A DNA stretch of 55,473 bases from Allobosea sp. 12-68-7 (GTDB lineage Bacteria > Pseudomonadota > Alphaproteobacteria > Rhizobiales > Beijerinckiaceae), in NCBI GenBank assembly GCA_002279705.1, contig NCCO01000018.1:1-55473 (forward strand), in the 5' to 3' direction. Under the pieces are notes generated by a model. That model made no database searches. It was not told where the DNA came from and was given only the letters and a program-made list of their open reading frames with translations. Position numbers and translations under genes: made by a program. Below are positions 41,690 through 50,719 of this stretch, one piece after another (position 1 is the stretch's first letter; each line of letters starts with the position of its first letter).

Positions 41690-42160
41690 ATGCCGCAGAC
41701 TGCGCAGCCACCATCGGCGACGCCGCAACCGAAGGTGGCGCCGCAGACCGGGGATGTCTGGCCGCGCCTTTTTGCTGCCTGGTTCGTGTCGCTTGCCGCG
41801 ACCCTGGGTGCCCTGTTCATCGGCGAAGTGATGGGCCAGACGCCCTGCCTTCTCTGTTGGTACCAGCGAATCCTCATGTTCCCGCTGGCCGTGATCCTGG
41901 CGATCGCCAGCTTCCGCTCTGATGCCGCCATCCGCCCCTATGTCCTGGCGCTGGCTGCCATGGGGTGGCTGATTGCAGCCTATCACGGCCTTCTTTACGC
42001 GGGGTTGATCCCGGCCGAGATCGAACCCTGTGGCGCCGGTCCCTCCTGCTCCGGTGGCGGAATGACCGTCTTCGGGGCTGTTCCTATTCCCTATCTCTCC
42101 GTCGCGTCCTTCACCGCAATCCTCTTGCTGCTGCTTCCCTCGTGGAGATCGAGCCGATGA
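41690..42160 (+). CDS. dsbB: DsbB-like disulfide oxidoreductase
   Basis: A 156-residue inner-membrane protein with four helices. The first redox pair is in GQTPCLLCWYQRILMFP and the second in IEPCGAGPSCSGGG, both typical of DsbB/BdbC. It re-oxidises its DsbA partner, encoded next with a four-base overlap. The leader between promoter and start is about 165 bases; upstream in-frame codons are not family-like. Confidence 0.9.
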   Translation: MPQTAQPPSATPQPKVAPQTGDVWPRLFAAWFVSLAATLGALFIGEVMGQTPCLLCWYQRILMFPLAVILAIASFRSDAAIRPYVLALAAMGWLIAAYHGLLYAGLIPAEIEPCGAGPSCSGGGMTVFGAVPIPYLSVASFTAILLLLLPSWRSSR

Positions 42161-42828
42161 ACAAGCGCATGCTCGTCCTGGGCACGGGTGCCGTTGCCCT
42201 GGCAGGCTTCGCTGCCTCCATGGCTCTGTTGGACCCGGCGGAAGCCGTGCGCGGCGCGCCAGTGGGCGCGAGCGTGCCAAGCGGCACAATGGTCCGGCCG
42301 CACTCGCCGGTTATCGGCCGGGCAGAGGCGCCGGTTACGATGGTCGAGTTCCTTGATCCATCCTGCGAGGCCTGCCGGGCTTTTCATTCGGTCGTGAAGC
42401 AGATCCTTGCGCGGTATCCCGATGATGTCCGGGTGGTGGTGCGTTACGCGCCCTTCCACCAGGGCTCCGACGAGGCAGTGCGGATCCTGGAGGCGGCGCG
42501 CTTGCAGAACCTCTTCGAGCCGGTGCTCGAACAGCTTTTCATGCGCCAGCCGCAATGGGCGGCGCACGACGCACCAAACTTGCCCCTCGCTTGGCAGATC
42601 GCCGCCGGGGCCGGGCTCGACCTCGCACGGGCGCGGCGGGACGCGGCCGCACCGGCAGTAGATGCCGTGCTGCGACAGGATGTCGCCGACATCCAGGCCA
42701 TCGGGGTTCGGCAAACCCCGACCTTCTTCGTGAACGGCAAGCCGTTGCCATCCTTTGGTGCCCGGCAGCTCACCGAGCTCGTCGAAGCCGAGGTTACGGC
42801 AAGCCGCCGGGCACGGCCGGGCAGCTAG
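42157..42828 (+). CDS. DsbA-family thiol oxidoreductase
   Basis: A 223-residue periplasmic protein with an N-terminal signal or anchor (LVLGTGAVALAGFAASMALL) and a thioredoxin fold with active site CEAC in VEFLDPSCEACRAFH. The cis-Pro loop is RQTPTFFVNGK. Paired with DsbB, it should oxidise exported Cys proteins. Its promoter is metal-responsive, so it probably supports folding of metal-handling proteins during stress. Confidence 0.9.
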   Translation: MNKRMLVLGTGAVALAGFAASMALLDPAEAVRGAPVGASVPSGTMVRPHSPVIGRAEAPVTMVEFLDPSCEACRAFHSVVKQILARYPDDVRVVVRYAPFHQGSDEAVRILEAARLQNLFEPVLEQLFMRQPQWAAHDAPNLPLAWQIAAGAGLDLARARRDAAAPAVDAVLRQDVADIQAIGVRQTPTFFVNGKPLPSFGARQLTELVEAEVTASRRARPGS

Positions 42829-43271
42829 CGCAGCATTGCCCCGTGGCTTGCATCAACGCAGTGGCCGTGGGCGAAGTCGGCGAGCGTCTCGATGATACGG
42901 CACTCGCCAACCACTCCACCCTCGCAGCTCGTTGCCATGCGGACCAGCTCGGCGCGCAGTGCCGCTAGCCTTGCGAGGCGCGCGTCGATTTCGGCGATCT
43001 GCGAGGTGGCCAAGGCATGCGCCTTGGCGCAGTCGGCATCCGGCTGATCCGCAAGATCCAGCAGCGCGCGGATCGCGTCACTCTCAAAGCCCAGTTCCCG
43101 CGCATGGCGAATGAAGCCGAGGCGGCGCAGGTGCGCCGCGCCATAGGCACGGTGGCCGCCTGCTGTGCGGGCTGGTGGCGGCAGCCATCCCTCCTGCTCG
43201 TACCATCTGATCGTCGTTGCCTTGACGCCCGTGGCGCGGGCTAGGTCGCCGATGGCATAGGTCTCCATCAT
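42825..43271 (-). CDS. MerR-family metal regulator (ZntR/PbrR-like)
   Basis: A 148-residue regulator: HTH AIGDLARATGVKATTIRWYE, then EQEGWLPPPARTAGGHRAY. Possible metal ligands are Cys near residue 79 (DADCAKAHAL), the pair in TSCEGGVVGECRIIETL and a His/Cys-rich tail HGHCVDASHG. This pattern suggests Zn, Cd or Pb rather than Cu. GGAGGCGA precedes the start. It is coupled by a four-base overlap to mntR and is the likely controller of the promoters at 41496 and 46599. Confidence 0.85.
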   Translation of the reverse strand: MMETYAIGDLARATGVKATTIRWYEQEGWLPPPARTAGGHRAYGAAHLRRLGFIRHARELGFESDAIRALLDLADQPDADCAKAHALATSQIAEIDARLARLAALRAELVRMATSCEGGVVGECRIIETLADFAHGHCVDASHGAMLR

Positions 43272-43723
43272 TCGCCTCCTGAGCTGCGGGTTTCCAGGAA
43301 TCGCGCGAAGGCGGCGAGCGCCTTGTCGCTGGCATGGTGTTCCAGCCCCTCGGCATCCTCCTCCGCCGTCTCCGGGTCGAGCCCGACCGCGATAAGGAAT
43401 CGAACCACCAGGTCGTGTCGCGTCTTGGCGGCTGTCGCCATGGCTTGACCGGCTTCGGTCAGGAACAGGCCGCGATAGGGCTTCGTTTCCACCAGGCCGT
43501 CACGTTGCAGACGGCCGATCGTCGCATTGACGGTGGCCTGGGAGACTCCCATGCGGCGTGCGAGGTCGACGGCACGGGCCTCGTTCTCCTCTCGGATCAG
43601 GTCTGCGATCAATTCCACATAATCCTCGGCCGTTGCGCTCCGGTCAGCCTCGCGTTGGCGGGCGAAGCGAGCAGCGTGATCGTCGGCAGGTGGAAGTGGC
43701 CGCTCGGCGGCGGGTTTGCGCAT
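43268..43723 (-). CDS. mntR: MntR manganese-dependent repressor
   Basis: A 151-residue DtxR-family regulator: winged HTH with ARAVDLARRMGVSQATVNAT, IGRLQRDGLVETKPYRGLFL, and the metal-binding GLDPETAEEDAEGLEHHASD. It is divergent from the Nramp transporter gene mntH; Mn(II)-loaded MntR should repress it. The site at 43774-43787 lies in the shared promoter region. Confidence 0.9.
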   Translation of the reverse strand: MRKPAAERPLPPADDHAARFARQREADRSATAEDYVELIADLIREENEARAVDLARRMGVSQATVNATIGRLQRDGLVETKPYRGLFLTEAGQAMATAAKTRHDLVVRFLIAVGLDPETAEEDAEGLEHHASDKALAAFARFLETRSSGGE

Positions 43724-43773
43724 GGGGCATCGACTATACAGCTTGGTCCTCTTGATAGCCGCTCTATCATAAC

Positions 43774-43787
43774 TTAGCCTATGCTAA
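43774..43787. promoter_or_regulatory. Likely MntR operator
   Basis: The dyad TTAGC-CTAT-GCTAA lies 17 bases before the mntH ATG in the mntR-mntH divergent region. The flanks also carry TAACTTA repeated directly (about 43770 and 43785). Confidence 0.65.
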
Positions 43788-43803
43788 CTTATGGAGGGTA
43801 GGC

Positions 43804-45132
43804 ATGAAACCGCCTTCGGATATTGTCGACCAGATTGGCCAGCCGAGCCTGCCGGAAGTCCACCGCAGCGTGGCGGTACCCAATGCCGGCGGCTTCCTGC
43901 GCAAGCTCTTCGCCTTCATGGGGCCAGGCTACCTGGTCGCCGTCGGCTACATGGACCCCGGCAACTGGGCCACGTCCCTCGCGGGCGGGTCGGCCTTTGG
44001 TTACACGCTGCTGGCAGTCGCGCTGACCTCCTCGCTGATGGCCATCCTGTTGCAGGCGCTTTGCGTGCGGATCGGGGTCGCCACTGGGCGCGACCTGGCG
44101 CAGCTCTGCCGCGACCGATTTCCCAAGTTTGTGGCCTATCCGCTCTGGCTGTTTGCAGAGATCGCCATCTGCGCCACGGACCTGGCCGAGCTGATTGGCA
44201 CCGCCATCGCGCTGGAACTGCTGTTCGGCATTCCTCTGCTCTATGGCGTGATGCTCACGGCGCTCGATGCCTTCCTGATCCTGTGGTTGCAGAACAAGGG
44301 CGTGCGCTGGCTGGAGGCGCTGGTCTTCGGGCTGATCGCGCTGATCGTCGGGTGCTTCGCGGTGCAGATCGCGCTGTCGCAGCCGGAATGGGCGGCAGTG
44401 CTGAACGGCTATATCCCGGCCGCCTCGATCGTGACGAACCAGACGCAGCTCTACATCGCCATGGGCATCCTGGGTGCGACGGTGATGCCGCACAACCTGT
44501 ACCTCCACACCGCCGTGGTGCAGTCGCGCGCCTGGAAGACCGATGAGGCGGGCAAGCGCGAAGCGATCAAGTTCGCAACCATCGACAGCTCCATCGCGCT
44601 GACGCTGGCGCTGCTCGTCAACTCCGCCATTCTGATCACCGCCGCGGCCACCTTCCATACCTCGGGCAATACCGAGGTCGCCGAGATTGGTGACGCCTAT
44701 CGGCTGATCGCACCGCTGCTCGGCAGTGGGCTGGCCGCCACCTTGTTCGCCGTGGCGCTGCTGTTCTGCGGACTGAACGCGACGGTGACGGCGACGCTCG
44801 CCGGCCAGGTGGTGATGGAGGGCTTCCTGCGGTTCCGGCTGCACCCGGTGCTGCGCCGCCTTGTCACCCGGCTGGTGGCGATCGTGCCGGCCGTCCTGGT
44901 CACCTGGTTCTATGGTACCAGTGGAACAGCGCAGCTGCTGATCCTGAGCCAGGTCATCCTTTCCATCCAGCTGCCCTTCGCGGTGATCCCGCTGATGCTT
45001 TTTGCGCAGGACAAGCGGCGGCTGGGCGTCTTCGTCGCGCCGCTCTGGCAACTGGCGCTGGGCTGGGCGACGGCGGCAGTGATCCTCGGGCTGAACATGA
45101 AGCTGCTGTACGACGCCGCCTTCGGGGATTGA
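43804..45132 (+). CDS. mntH: Nramp-type Mn(II)/divalent metal transporter
   Basis: A 442-residue inner-membrane symporter with eleven or so helices. The first metal-site motif is [14 protein letters not shown] and the second [14 protein letters not shown], both intact. It imports Mn(II) with protons. Full length. Co-location with mntR suggests a self-contained manganese module inside the metal cluster, possibly to protect against oxidative or metal stress. Confidence 0.95.
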   Translation: MKPPSDIVDQIGQPSLPEVHRSVAVPNAGGFLRKLFAFMGPGYLVAVGYMDPGNWATSLAGGSAFGYTLLAVALTSSLMAILLQALCVRIGVATGRDLAQLCRDRFPKFVAYPLWLFAEIAICATDLAELIGTAIALELLFGIPLLYGVMLTALDAFLILWLQNKGVRWLEALVFGLIALIVGCFAVQIALSQPEWAAVLNGYIPAASIVTNQTQLYIAMGILGATVMPHNLYLHTAVVQSRAWKTDEAGKREAIKFATIDSSIALTLALLVNSAILITAAATFHTSGNTEVAEIGDAYRLIAPLLGSGLAATLFAVALLFCGLNATVTATLAGQVVMEGFLRFRLHPVLRRLVTRLVAIVPAVLVTWFYGTSGTAQLLILSQVILSIQLPFAVIPLMLFAQDKRRLGVFVAPLWQLALGWATAAVILGLNMKLLYDAAFGD

Positions 45133-45302
45133 GGATCAGAGGGCCGGTTCGTGCAGCGCGGCGGCCATGGGCGGGGGGCTGAACCTGCCCGCTTCCGTGC
45201 CAAGCCAGGCGACCGCTATGCAAAAGGCGCCCGTGGCGTAACCCTGAGCCCGCCCAATATGTCGGCCGATCCCGACAACTACGGGCAATTAGGGAAACAG
45301 CC

Positions 45303-45767
45303 ATGTCCATGCTCCGCCGCCATCTGCTGCTCGCCGCCGCGGCCACGCTCCCTGGCGCCACGTGGGCGGCCGAGCCTGTCCGCGTCACCGTATGGCGCGA
45401 CCCATCCTGCGGCTGCTGCAGCGGCTGGGTCGCGCATTTGCGTGCCGAGGGGTTCACCGTGGACGACCAGGTGACGCAGGCGCTCGGCGCCGTGCGGCAG
45501 CGGCTCGGCACGCCTGCCGACCTGCTGTCCTGCCATGCCGGTGAGGCAGAGGGCTTTGCCTTCGAGGGCCATGTCCCGGCCGCGGCCATCCGCCGCCTGC
45601 TGGCAGAACGCCCGGCAGGCGTTCGCGGCCTCGCCGTACCGGAGATGCCGATGGGCTCGCCCGGCATGGAAGTGCCGGGGCAGCCTGCCGACAGCTATGA
45701 CGTCATCGCCTTCGGCGGGGTGCCGCACCGCCCCTTCATGCGCTTTCACGGCACCAGGCCCTCTTGA
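45303..45767 (+). CDS. DUF411 periplasmic metal-binding protein
   Basis: A 154-residue exported protein (signal peptide ends near TWAAEP, about residue 23) with the DUF411 core: RVTVWRDPSCGCCSGWVAHL, then CHAGEAEGFAFEGHVPAAAI and the Met-rich AVPEMPMGSPGME. DUF411 proteins occur in copper and silver resistance loci and are thought to bind the metal through the CGCC and His/Met residues. It follows mntH after 170 bases. Confidence 0.88.
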   Translation: MSMLRRHLLLAAAATLPGATWAAEPVRVTVWRDPSCGCCSGWVAHLRAEGFTVDDQVTQALGAVRQRLGTPADLLSCHAGEAEGFAFEGHVPAAAIRRLLAERPAGVRGLAVPEMPMGSPGMEVPGQPADSYDVIAFGGVPHRPFMRFHGTRPS

Positions 45768-45783
45768 GGGAGGAGCCGGCATC

Positions 45784-46602
45784 ATGGCCGCCAAAGCAGC
45801 GATCCGCCTGGGCGTGTTCCTTGGCGTGCTTGCGGCCATGGTCCTTGCCGAGCGGATCTGGGCGCGGGGCTTGGCGAGGCCGCTCGGCTGGCGGCGCTGG
45901 CCGGCTAACCTAGCTCTGCCGCTGATCGGCTCAGTCCTGCTGCGGCTGGTGGCGCCCGCAGGGGCGGTCGGCGTGGCGGTCTGGGCGGAGGCGCGGGGCC
46001 TCGGCCTGCTACCCGCTCTGGGCGCGCCCTTCTGGTTGGCCGTGCCGTTGGCGGTCCTGGTACTGGACCTGTCGATCTACTGGCAGCACCGCGTGTTCCA
46101 CCACGTGCCGGTGCTGTGGCGGCTGCACCGGATGCACCATGCAGACCCGGAGTTGGATGCCACGACGGGGCTGCGGTTCCATCCCGTAGAGATCCTACTC
46201 TCGCTCGGCATCAAGGCGACAGTGGTGACCGCCCTCGGCGCGCCGCCCGTGGCGGTGCTGGCTTTCGAGGTGCTGCTTAACGCCACCAGCCTGTTCAACC
46301 ATGCCGATATCCGCATACCGGTCGGGGCGGAACGCTGGCTGCGGCGCCTGGTGGTGACGCCGGACATGCACCGTACCCATCATTCGGAGGTCCAGGCCGA
46401 GACCGATAGCTGCTTCGGCTTCTGCCTGCCTTGGTGGGATCACCTGTTCGGCAGCTACCGCGCCACACCGGCGGCAGGGCTCGATGACGCCGTCATTGGC
46501 GTGCCGGGCTGGCGCATCGCCCGGCAGCAGAGGCTGGACCGGCTGCTGCTGCAACCTTTCGCCAGCACGCCTCCTGTCGATTTCCCCCAAAGAGGGCCTT
46601 GA
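45784..46602 (+). CDS. Sterol desaturase/fatty acid hydroxylase-family protein
   Basis: A 272-residue membrane protein with four or so helices and the di-iron His motifs of the family: HRVFHHVPVLWRLHRMHHAD, HHSEVQAETDSC and others (HXXHH-type). The substrate is unknown; membrane lipid change under metal stress is one idea. A P1B ATPase gene follows directly. The -35 of the ATPase promoter overlaps its stop. Confidence 0.85.
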   Translation: MAAKAAIRLGVFLGVLAAMVLAERIWARGLARPLGWRRWPANLALPLIGSVLLRLVAPAGAVGVAVWAEARGLGLLPALGAPFWLAVPLAVLVLDLSIYWQHRVFHHVPVLWRLHRMHHADPELDATTGLRFHPVEILLSLGIKATVVTALGAPPVAVLAFEVLLNATSLFNHADIRIPVGAERWLRRLVVTPDMHRTHHSEVQAETDSCFGFCLPWWDHLFGSYRATPAAGLDDAVIGVPGWRIARQQRLDRLLLQPFASTPPVDFPQRGP

Positions 46603-46629
46603 ACCTCCAGCCACTAGAAGTCCCATACC
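46599..46629 (+). promoter_or_regulatory. MerR-type promoter of the P1B ATPase
   Basis: -35 TTGAAC (46599-46604) and -10 CATACC (46624-46629) with 19-base spacing; the spacer holds CTCCAGCCACTAGAAG. One base differs from the dyad at 41502. Confidence 0.8.
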
Positions 46630-46655
46630 AGGGCCAGCGGGATGGGGTGATTGGC

Positions 46656-48867
46656 ATGGGCGCGACGACACGGCTGACTTGGCGGGTGGAGGGCATGGAC
46701 TGCGCCAGCTGCGTCGCCAAGGTGACACGGGCCGTCGAGCGGCTACCCGGGGTGGGCGAGGTCGAGGTGAACCTGATGGCGGAGCGCCTGTCGCTCTCGC
46801 TCGCTCCTGGCGCCACAACGCCCGAGGCCGTCGTGAAGCAGGTCGCGGCGGTCGGCTACACTGCAACCACTCTGGCCCCATCGACTGCTTCTCCGGGTCG
46901 TCCGGCGCCCAGCTGCGACCATTCCGGACATGACCACGCCGGGCATGACCATGCGGGCCACGACCATCCCGCGTCGCCAGCCGCGGCGGCGCATGGACAC
47001 GGCCATGATCATGACGATCCCGCCGATGCCGAGAAGGCCTGGTGGGCCACCTCCAAGGCAAAGCTCGTCTGGCTGCTCGGCGGCCTGGTCCTCGGCGCCT
47101 ATGCGCTGTCGCTCGCCCTGCCGGAGCGCCTGACCTACCCGCTGTTCCTCGCGGCGACCCTGATTGCCCTGGTGCCCTTCGGCAGGCGCGCCTGGGCCTT
47201 GGCCCGTGCCGGTTCGCCCTTCTCCATCGAAACGCTGATGGTGACGGCTGCCGCCGGCGCCACGGTCATCGGCGCGGCCGAGGAAGCAGCCGTCGTTGTG
47301 CTGCTTTTCGCGGTGGGTGAGTTGCTGGAGAACGTGGCCGCCGGCCGCGCCCGCGCCGGCATCCGCGCCCTGGCGGAGTTGATGCCGCGTGTGGCGCTCC
47401 GCCTGCGGGCGGATGGCGGCACGGAGCAGATTCCGGCCGACAAGCTTGCGGTCGGCGACCTGGTGCTGGTGCGACCCGGAGACCGGGTGCCCTGCGATGG
47501 CCTCATCGAGGAGGGCCTTTCGGCGCTGGATGAAAGCCCCGTGACCGGCGAGAGCATTCCGGTCTCGCGCGGGCCGGGCGAGGCCGTGGTCGCCGGATCG
47601 ATCAATGCGGATGGCGTGCTGCGGGTCCGCGTGACCCGCGCCGCGTCCGACAACACCATCGCCCGCATCATCCGCATGGTGGAGGACGCCACCGCCTCCC
47701 GCGCGCCGACGCAACGGTTCATCGAGCGGTTCTCCGAGTGGTGGACGCCGGGCGCGATGATCGTCTCGGCCTTGGTGATCCTGCTGCCGCCCTTCCTGCT
47801 GGGCTGGGACTGGGGCACGAGCCTGTATCGCGGCCTGGCCGTGCTGCTGATCGCCTGCCCCTGCGCCCTTGTGATCTCGGTGCCGGCCGCCATGGCGTCA
47901 GGCCTCTCGGCTGGCGCCCGGCGCGGGCTGCTGGTGAAGGGCGGCGCGGCGCTTGAGGCCATCGGCGCCGCGCGTACCGTCGCCTTCGACAAGACCGGCA
48001 CCCTGACCGAGGGCCGCCCGCGCGTGACAGATATCGTGCCCTCACCCGGCCAGGCCGAACAGCAGGTACTGGAACTGGCGGCGGCGGTGGAACAGGGATC
48101 GGCGCATCCGCTGGCAAAGGCGATCCTGGCCGAAGCGGCAGCCCGCGCGCTGGTTCTGCCGCAGGCAAGCAGCCTTGCCGCCATCCCCGGCAAGGCCGTC
48201 ACGGCCATATGCGCGGGAGGCGGGGGCTGATCTGGGCGCGCTCGATGCGGCGCTGACCCGGCTGGAGACCGAAGGCAAGACGGTGACCGTGGTGCTGGCG
48301 GACCGCGATGCGCTCGGCCTTATCGCACTGCGCGACGAACCGCGCGGCGATGCGCGGGAGGGCATTGCAGCCTTGGCCGCGCTCGGCCTCCGGCCCGTGA
48401 TGCTGACTGGCGACAACCGCCGCACCGGCGAGGCCATCGCCGTTTCGCTGGGTCTCGATGTGAAGGCAGAACTGTTGCCGGACGACAAGCTGCGCGAGAT
48501 CGGCCGGCTGATGGAGGGCGGCCCGGTGGTCATGGTCGGCGACGGCATCAACGACGCACCGGCACTCGCGGCGGCCTCGGTCGGCGTGGCCATGGGCGGC
48601 GGCACCGACGTGGCGCTGGAGACGGCGGATGCCGCGGTGCTGCGGGACCGCGTGACGGGCGTCGCGGAGCTGGTCTCCCTGTCCCGCGCCACCATGGCCA
48701 ATGTGAAGCAGAACGTGGCGGTGGCGGTCGGGCTGAAGGCCGTCTTCCTGGTGACCACCCTGGCAGGCCTGACCGGGTTGTGGCCCGCGATCCTGGCCGA
48801 TACCGGGGCGACGGTGCTGGTCACCTTGAACGCCCTGCGCCTGCTGCGCTGGCGGCCGCCCGCCTGA
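46656..48867 (+). pseudogene. P1B-type heavy-metal ATPase (ZntA-like), broken by internal deletion
   Basis: The first frame (46656-48230) has an N-terminal metal domain with GMDCASC, a His-rich linker (HDHAGHDHAGHDH), the CPC channel motif in ACPCALVISVPAAMASGL, and the phosphorylation motif DKTGTLTEG. It stops at 48230 after GKAVTA. The second frame (from about 48209) resumes at AREAGADLGALDAALTRLET and carries VMLTGDNRRTGEA and MVGDGINDAP through the last helices to 48867. About 40-50 bases of the nucleotide-binding domain seem lost, changing frame. CPCALVIS with a VPAA sequence suggests Zn/Cd/Pb export. Confidence 0.85.
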
Positions 48868-49787
48868 TGTCCGGGCACGACCACTCGGCGAAGCGCGACG
48901 CCGGCCACGACCATGGGGCGCGGGTCACGGCGGGCAGCGAGCGGCGTATCCGTACCGTCTTCATCATGACCGCTGGATATGCTGCCGTGCAGGCCGCCGG
49001 CGGCTGGTTCTCGGGGTCTTTGGCGCTCATCGCCGATGCGGGCCACATGGTGTCGGACGCCGCAGCCCTGCTGCTGGCGCTGATCGCCTATCGCGTCGCC
49101 GCACGCGCGCCGGATGCGGCGCGAACTTACGGCTTTCACCGGGTGCGTGTGCTGGCCGCGCTGGCCAATGGCGCCTCGCTGCTTCTCCTGGTCGCCTGGA
49201 TCGCCTGGGAGGCGGTGCAGCGGCTACGCGAACCGGCAGAAATCCTGGCCGGGCCGATGCTGATCGTTGCGGTCATTGGCCTCGGCATCAACATCGCTGG
49301 CGCGCTGATCCTGCGGCAGGGCGACCAAGGCGACGGCAACCTGCGCGGCGCGATGCTGCATGTGATGGGCGACCTGCTGGGCTCGGTCGGCGCGATCGCC
49401 GCCGCCATCGGCATCATGCTGACCGGCTGGACCCTGCTCGACCCGATCCTGTCGGTCCTGGTCGCCCTGCTGGTGGTGCGCTCGGCCTGGGGCCTGGTGT
49501 CGGATTCCATCCGTGTGCTGCTGCAGGCTGTGCCCCGCGGCCTGGATGCACGCGCCGCCGAGGCCGATCTCGCAGCCCTGCCCGGCGTCGCGGAGGCCGG
49601 CCACCTGCATGCCTGGACGCTGACCGACGAAAGCAGCGTCGCCACAGTCCATGTCGTCCCGGCGGTGGGTGCCGATCCTTTGGCACTTCCGGCGCTGGTC
49701 TCGGCACGGCTGCGCGAACGCTACGCCATCGACCATGTCACCGTGCAGGTCGATCCCCCCGGCGGCCTCGTTGCCGGCAAACACTGA
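48867..49787 (+). CDS. Cation diffusion facilitator (CzcD/ZitB-like) exporter
   Basis: A 306-residue membrane antiporter that exports Zn(II), Cd(II) or similar. A short His-rich N-terminus (SGHDHSAKRDAGHDHG) precedes six helices. The metal-binding pairs are visible in LIADAGHMVSDAAALLLAL and MLHVMGDLLGSVGAI. A C-terminal cytosolic domain follows. The ATG overlaps the ATPase stop by one base. It may take over the export role of the broken ATPase. Confidence 0.93.
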   Translation: MSGHDHSAKRDAGHDHGARVTAGSERRIRTVFIMTAGYAAVQAAGGWFSGSLALIADAGHMVSDAAALLLALIAYRVAARAPDAARTYGFHRVRVLAALANGASLLLLVAWIAWEAVQRLREPAEILAGPMLIVAVIGLGINIAGALILRQGDQGDGNLRGAMLHVMGDLLGSVGAIAAAIGIMLTGWTLLDPILSVLVALLVVRSAWGLVSDSIRVLLQAVPRGLDARAAEADLAALPGVAEAGHLHAWTLTDESSVATVHVVPAVGADPLALPALVSARLRERYAIDHVTVQVDPPGGLVAGKH

Positions 49788-49800
49788 GGAACGCTTGCTA

Positions 49801-50085
49801 ATGACCGTCCCTTTCGACTGTCCGCGCTGCGGCACCGTGCTGACGATGGCCGACCGTGCCGGCGTTGAGATCGACTATTGTTCGACATGCCGCGGCGTCT
49901 GGCTCGACCGCGGTGAGCTGGACAAGATCATCGAGCGCGCCAAGGCGGCGCCAGCCCCACCCGTGTCAGCCTGGACTACGCCAAATGCTAGCGGGCGGCA
50001 GCCGGAAGGCGGGCATCAGCGGGGACACGGTGGTCGGGGCGATCATGTCCGCCGGAAGTCCTGGCTTCGGGAGATGTTTGATTGA
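49801..50085 (+). CDS. Zinc-ribbon (zf-TFIIB) domain protein
   Basis: A 94-residue protein: DCPRCGTVLTMADRAGVEID with YCSTCRGVWLDRGELDKIIE is a complete zf-TFIIB zinc ribbon. A Gly/His-rich linker follows, ending RKSWLREMFD. No membrane segment. The family is often found near metal or stress genes; its role here is unknown. Confidence 0.85.
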   Translation: MTVPFDCPRCGTVLTMADRAGVEIDYCSTCRGVWLDRGELDKIIERAKAAPAPPVSAWTTPNASGRQPEGGHQRGHGGRGDHVRRKSWLREMFD

Positions 50086-50549
50086 TGGACTATGGCAACT
50101 CGCAGCGCCGCTGGCTGACGATGGCGATCGTCCTGGCCTGGCGGGCGGTCTCCTCACGATCAGCTGCAGCGCAGGATAGACTACCTGTGCCGCTGGTCGT
50201 TAGCGGTGCCTGGGCCCAGGCCGTGCCGCCTGAAGCACGGGAGAGCAAAGGATTCGTCATCGTCCGGAATACTGGCACGACGATGGATCGCCTCGTTTCT
50301 GCGTGGTCGCCTGATGTCGAAACCGTGCGCCTGCGGGAACGCGATCCGGTTTCAGCCACCGAATTCCGCCCCGCAGCCGAAGGCCTTCCCGTCCCCACCG
50401 ACGGCACCCTCACGATGGAAGCCGAGGGGCCGCACCTCGCGCTCAATGGCCTGCGTCAGCCCCTCAGATCAGGCGATATGATCCGCGTATTCCTGCGCTT
50501 TGAGCGTGCTGGCGAGATCGCCGTCGAGCTTCGGGGGCATGACCATTGA
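50085..50549 (+). CDS. PCu(A)C-like protein lacking the usual copper ligands
   Basis: A 154-residue exported protein (signal region LTMAIVLAWRAVSSRSAAAQ) with the PCu(A)C fold: PLVVSGAWAQAVPPEARESK, TGTTMDRLVSAWSPDVETVR, then EAEGPHLALNGLRQPLRSGD. The His and Met ligand residues of the true chaperone (1260) are replaced by VRLRERDPVSATEF and by HLALN in place of MHLML. Copper binding is therefore doubtful. The start overlaps the zinc-ribbon stop. Confidence 0.8.
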   Translation: MDYGNSQRRWLTMAIVLAWRAVSSRSAAAQDRLPVPLVVSGAWAQAVPPEARESKGFVIVRNTGTTMDRLVSAWSPDVETVRLRERDPVSATEFRPAAEGLPVPTDGTLTMEAEGPHLALNGLRQPLRSGDMIRVFLRFERAGEIAVELRGHDH

Positions 50550-50719
50550 ACGACGACACGTCGCCCTCTGATGATTTACGCCGCGCTGCCCAAAAGCACC
50601 GCTCTCGCGCGATCCTCGCGGTGCTGTTCGTGCTTGTGGCCGTGTTTTACGCAGTTGCCATGGTGCGTATTGGTGAGCAGGGGGAGGCGCGGCGGGCCGC
50701 AGCGACGGCGCCGCGGTGA
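50546..50719 (+). CDS. Small single-pass membrane protein
   Basis: A 57-residue protein from TTG 50546, overlapping the preceding stop. One membrane helix (SRAILAVLFVLVAVFYAVAM) follows a charged N-terminus. Its stop overlaps the lnt start by four bases. It resembles small proteins found by oxidase assembly genes, but no family is certain. Confidence 0.6.
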   Translation: MNDDTSPSDDLRRAAQKHRSRAILAVLFVLVAVFYAVAMVRIGEQGEARRAAATAPR

